A stretch of DNA of 64,000 nucleotides from Burkholderiales bacterium. GTDB taxonomy: Bacteria; Pseudomonadota; Gammaproteobacteria; Burkholderiales; Burkholderiaceae_C. The stretch spans positions 99,341 through 163,340 of the forward strand of contig JADJDV010000001.1 in the NCBI GenBank assembly GCA_016702555.1, written 5' to 3'. Each line of letters starts with the position of its first letter. Position 1 is the first letter of the stretch. Made by a program: the position numbers and the translations under genes. This document shows, one piece after another, positions 63,413-64,000 of the stretch. Under the pieces are notes generated by a model. That model saw only the letters and a program-made list of their open reading frames with translations. It made no database searches and had not been told where the DNA came from.

Positions 63413-64000
63413 TTACTGGATCTCGTTGCTTGTAGTGGTGGGATGCCGAGGAGCATCGCCGGCATGCCGGCGATGCTCCTCGGCAAAGCGCGCGGGTGGC
63501 ATCCGTCCGATGCTGCCGTGGGGCCTGACCTCGTTGTAATCGCGACGCCAGGCGGCAATGATGTTGCGCGCCTGGTGCAATGTCTCGAACCAGTGCTCGT
63601 TCAGGCACTCGTCACGAAACCGCCCGTTGAAACTCTCGATGTAGCCGTTCTGCATCGGCCGCCCTGGTTCGATCAGGATGTGTCTGATGCCATGGCCCTG
63701 TGCCCAGGCAATGAATGCCCTGCTGGTGAATTCCGGACCGTTGTCTGTCCGAACGGCCGACGGATAGCCATGAACAGGGCCGCTTGGTCAAGCAGCCGCT
63801 TCACGTACTGACCGCTGATGCCGTAGTCCACCGCGATGTCCACGGCCTCATGGCTGAAGTCGTCGGCCACGGTCAGGCACTTCAGGCGCCTGCCGTTGGC
63901 CAAACTGTCGCTGACGAAATCCATGCTCCACACCTCGTTGACCCTGGTGGCGATGTTCAGCCCCATGCGCTCGGCTGGCGGCCTGCGAGCCTTCTTGCGC
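63413..64000 (-). pseudogene. IS3-family transposase, frameshifted and partial
   Basis: It encodes the same protein as 2637-3782, but near 63770 the sequence GCCGCGGAAC of the first copy is GCCATGAAC, losing one base. Reading from the upstream side, the frame passes DQAALF and then runs into unrelated residues. The third catalytic region (NGYIESFNGRFRDE) is intact but in a different frame from the first (WSMDFVSD). This copy would therefore make no full DDE transposase unless corrected. Confidence 0.85.
63444..63485. repeat. Perfect 42-bp palindrome, second copy
   Basis: Identical to 2668-2709: a spacerless palindrome in the transposase 3' end, TGCCGAGGAGCATCGCCGGC and its complement. Its exact conservation in both copies shows it is part of the element, not a chance structure at one site. 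Confidence 0.85.

Larger units (their letters stand above)
63358..64000 (-). mobile_element. Second IS3-family copy, partial at window edge
   Basis: From 63358 the sequence matches 2582 onward of the first copy with only a few differences in 643 bases. The first ~410 bases look identical; a one-base loss with substitutions is near 63770, and single changes are near 63798 and 63951. Both copies have the same orientation. It cuts a LysR gene. The right terminus and target duplication lie beyond the window; the expected 4-bp duplicate at the left is GTGC (63354-63357). Confidence 0.93.

Overview
The window is high-GC chromosomal DNA from a betaproteobacterium, most likely Burkholderiales and probably Comamonadaceae. 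The evidence is an IPTL-type C-terminal sorting signal, a small Trp-rich protein of the type found in that group, a TTT (Bug-type) solute receptor, a cbb3 oxidase operon with ccoG, the rpsF-priB-rpsR-rplI-dnaB locus, and paired class I and class II fumarases. Genus-level placement is inference; no marker for it is present.

Layout. Positions 1-942 hold nested IS debris: the end of an IS1380-type element that cut off the tnpB of a decayed IS66-type element. An IPTL-CTERM exported-protein gene (1421-3893) is split by an intact IS3-family (IS407-like) element at 2582-3841, which is flanked by a 4-bp CGAC duplication. A cbb3 cytochrome oxidase block follows (4053-12342: small membrane protein, fixH-like, ccoG, ccoP, ccoQ, ccoO, ccoN, ccoS, ccoI), with an FNR/Anr-type box before ccoN and another between ccoI and the divergent uspA. 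The ccoP product carries an extra OmpA-like domain. A malonate-use block (13807-18565) encodes malonyl-CoA synthetase, an enoyl-CoA hydratase relative, a TTT receptor and malonyl-CoA decarboxylase. Lgt, LysR/ilvD, cytochrome c, acetyl-CoA synthetase, two divergent fumarases, murI, a UMF1-type transporter, tRNA-Leu(UAA), a BON lipoprotein and uvrB follow.

Between uvrB and tyrB lies a short accessory region (about 34.9-39.1 kb). Part of it is visibly AT-richer. It encodes a Septknot/DUF6150-like six-repeat protein with a UDG-fold-like protein, a secreted cysteine-rich 23-residue-repeat protein, and an overlapping pair of AAA ATPase and HTH-WYL regulator. This is the least explained part of the window and the best candidate for an undescribed system.

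Core genes resume with tyrB, dnaB, the rplI-rpsR-priB-rpsF cluster, then cpoB-pal-tolB on the minus strand and msbA on the plus strand. The last codons of msbA were replaced by an IS630-type insertion (48788-49909, transposase frameshifted). After an AEC-family transporter come ribBX-ribH-nusB, an aminotransferase and ybgC-tolQ-tolR-tolA, so the Tol-Pal genes are split into two oppositely oriented groups. dnaE, a DUF599-type protein, DoxX and pirin follow. The window ends in a LysR gene cut by a second, nearly identical copy of the IS3-family element whose transposase is frameshifted. IS activity is therefore recent and repeated, and four separate insertions alter genes here. Positions, reading frames, repeats and junctions were read by eye; no database search or computed alignment was possible.
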